A stretch of 5,652 nt of DNA from the NCBI GenBank assembly GCA_021802225.1, contig JAKAAS010000154.1, forward strand, positions 1 to 5,652, written 5' to 3'. The notes beneath the pieces are model-generated. The model saw only the letters and a program-made list of their open reading frames with translations. It searched no databases and was not told the origin of the DNA. Position 1 is the first letter of the stretch, and every line of letters begins with the position of its first letter. This document shows positions 5,464-5,652 of this stretch, in pieces. This stretch comes from Bacillota bacterium (GTDB taxonomy: Bacteria > Bacillota_E > Sulfobacillia > Sulfobacillales > Sulfobacillaceae). The position numbers and the translations under genes are program-made.

Positions 5464-5652
5464 GTGAGGCTGAATGAAGAGAAGGTTTTTAAAGACCCTG
5501 TGCACGGCTATATTTATGTCAGCGACCCATTAATATGGGACCTGATCAACACCAGGGAAATGCAGCGTCTGCGGCGCATCCGCCAGTTGGGGACGTCTTA
5601 TGTCACATACCCTGGGGGCGAGCACTCCCGATTTTCCCACTCGCTGGGGGTC
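5464..5652 (+). CDS. HD-domain phosphohydrolase (YwfO/dGTPase-like), N-terminal part
   Basis: The first 63 codons are present and the gene runs past the right edge. The residues [24 protein letters not shown], then [30 protein letters not shown], match the opening of HD-superfamily deoxynucleotide triphosphohydrolases related to Bacillus YwfO and animal SAMHD1 ('DP.HG...L...D...QRLR.I.QLG...YPG..H.RF.HSLG'). H54 in EHSRFSHS is the first metal-binding histidine of the HD site; the later HD pair lies beyond the window. The likely reaction is release of triphosphate from dNTPs, but the substrate cannot be confirmed from this part. The GTG at 5464 is used as start, with GGGGGG about 8 bases upstream and GGAGGGG further up. 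It probably shares a transcript with the small membrane protein before it. Confidence 0.88.
   Translation, partial: MRLNEEKVFKDPVHGYIYVSDPLIWDLINTREMQRLRRIRQLGTSYVTYPGGEHSRFSHSLGV

Noticed and set aside
1..5652. CRISPR arrays, tRNA or rRNA genes, insertion sequences, defence or biosynthetic clusters.
   Set aside because: I looked for regular repeats, cloverleaf-like segments, transposase motifs and terminal inverted repeats, and found none. The gene content is mostly metabolic and housekeeping.

Overview
This window looks like chromosomal DNA from a moderately GC-rich Gram-positive-type bacterium. Most genes have strong Shine-Dalgarno sequences (AAGGAGG-like), several use GTG starts, and the products resemble Firmicutes versions of their families (EpsC-type serine acetyltransferase, Tpx close to the Bacillus form, a YwfO-like HD protein). 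An acidophilic Firmicute such as Sulfobacillus is my guess, but nothing in the sequence proves it. I see no tRNA, rRNA, CRISPR array, transposase or prophage gene.

Layout. The left three quarters is read on the minus strand. From about 4350 downwards lies a compact gene cluster: an M20 zinc dipeptidase (4314-2932), a serine O-acetyltransferase (2892-1960), an unrecognised 142-residue protein (1943-1515) and a serine/threonine dehydratase (1518-562). These are joined by gaps of 39 and 16 bases and then a 4-base ATGA overlap, so they are almost certainly one operon. After a 75-base gap with a GC-rich palindrome comes a 54-residue protein with ten cysteines (486-322). A strong hairpin at 229-283 follows, and then the first 58 codons of a TDT/SLAC1-family transporter that runs off the left edge. 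On the plus strand, diverging from the operon, is a thiol peroxidase (4497-5012) with its own TATAAT promoter and a hairpin terminator (5050-5083). Next come a small three-helix membrane protein (5196-5429) and the start of an HD-domain phosphohydrolase (5464 onward, cut by the right edge).

How the genes fit together. The minus-strand operon fits amino-acid turnover centred on serine. The dipeptidase would release amino acids from small peptides, the acetyltransferase commits serine to cysteine synthesis, and the dehydratase removes serine or threonine by deamination to the 2-oxo acid. The middle protein of the operon has no function I can assign. The thiol peroxidase is a separate antioxidant unit. 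The membrane protein and HD protein probably form another unit.

The points most worth a second look are the unknown protein coupled to the dehydratase, the ten-cysteine miniprotein, and two hairpins nearly 5 kb apart that share a 10-bp stem and part of the loop, as members of a dispersed repeat family would.
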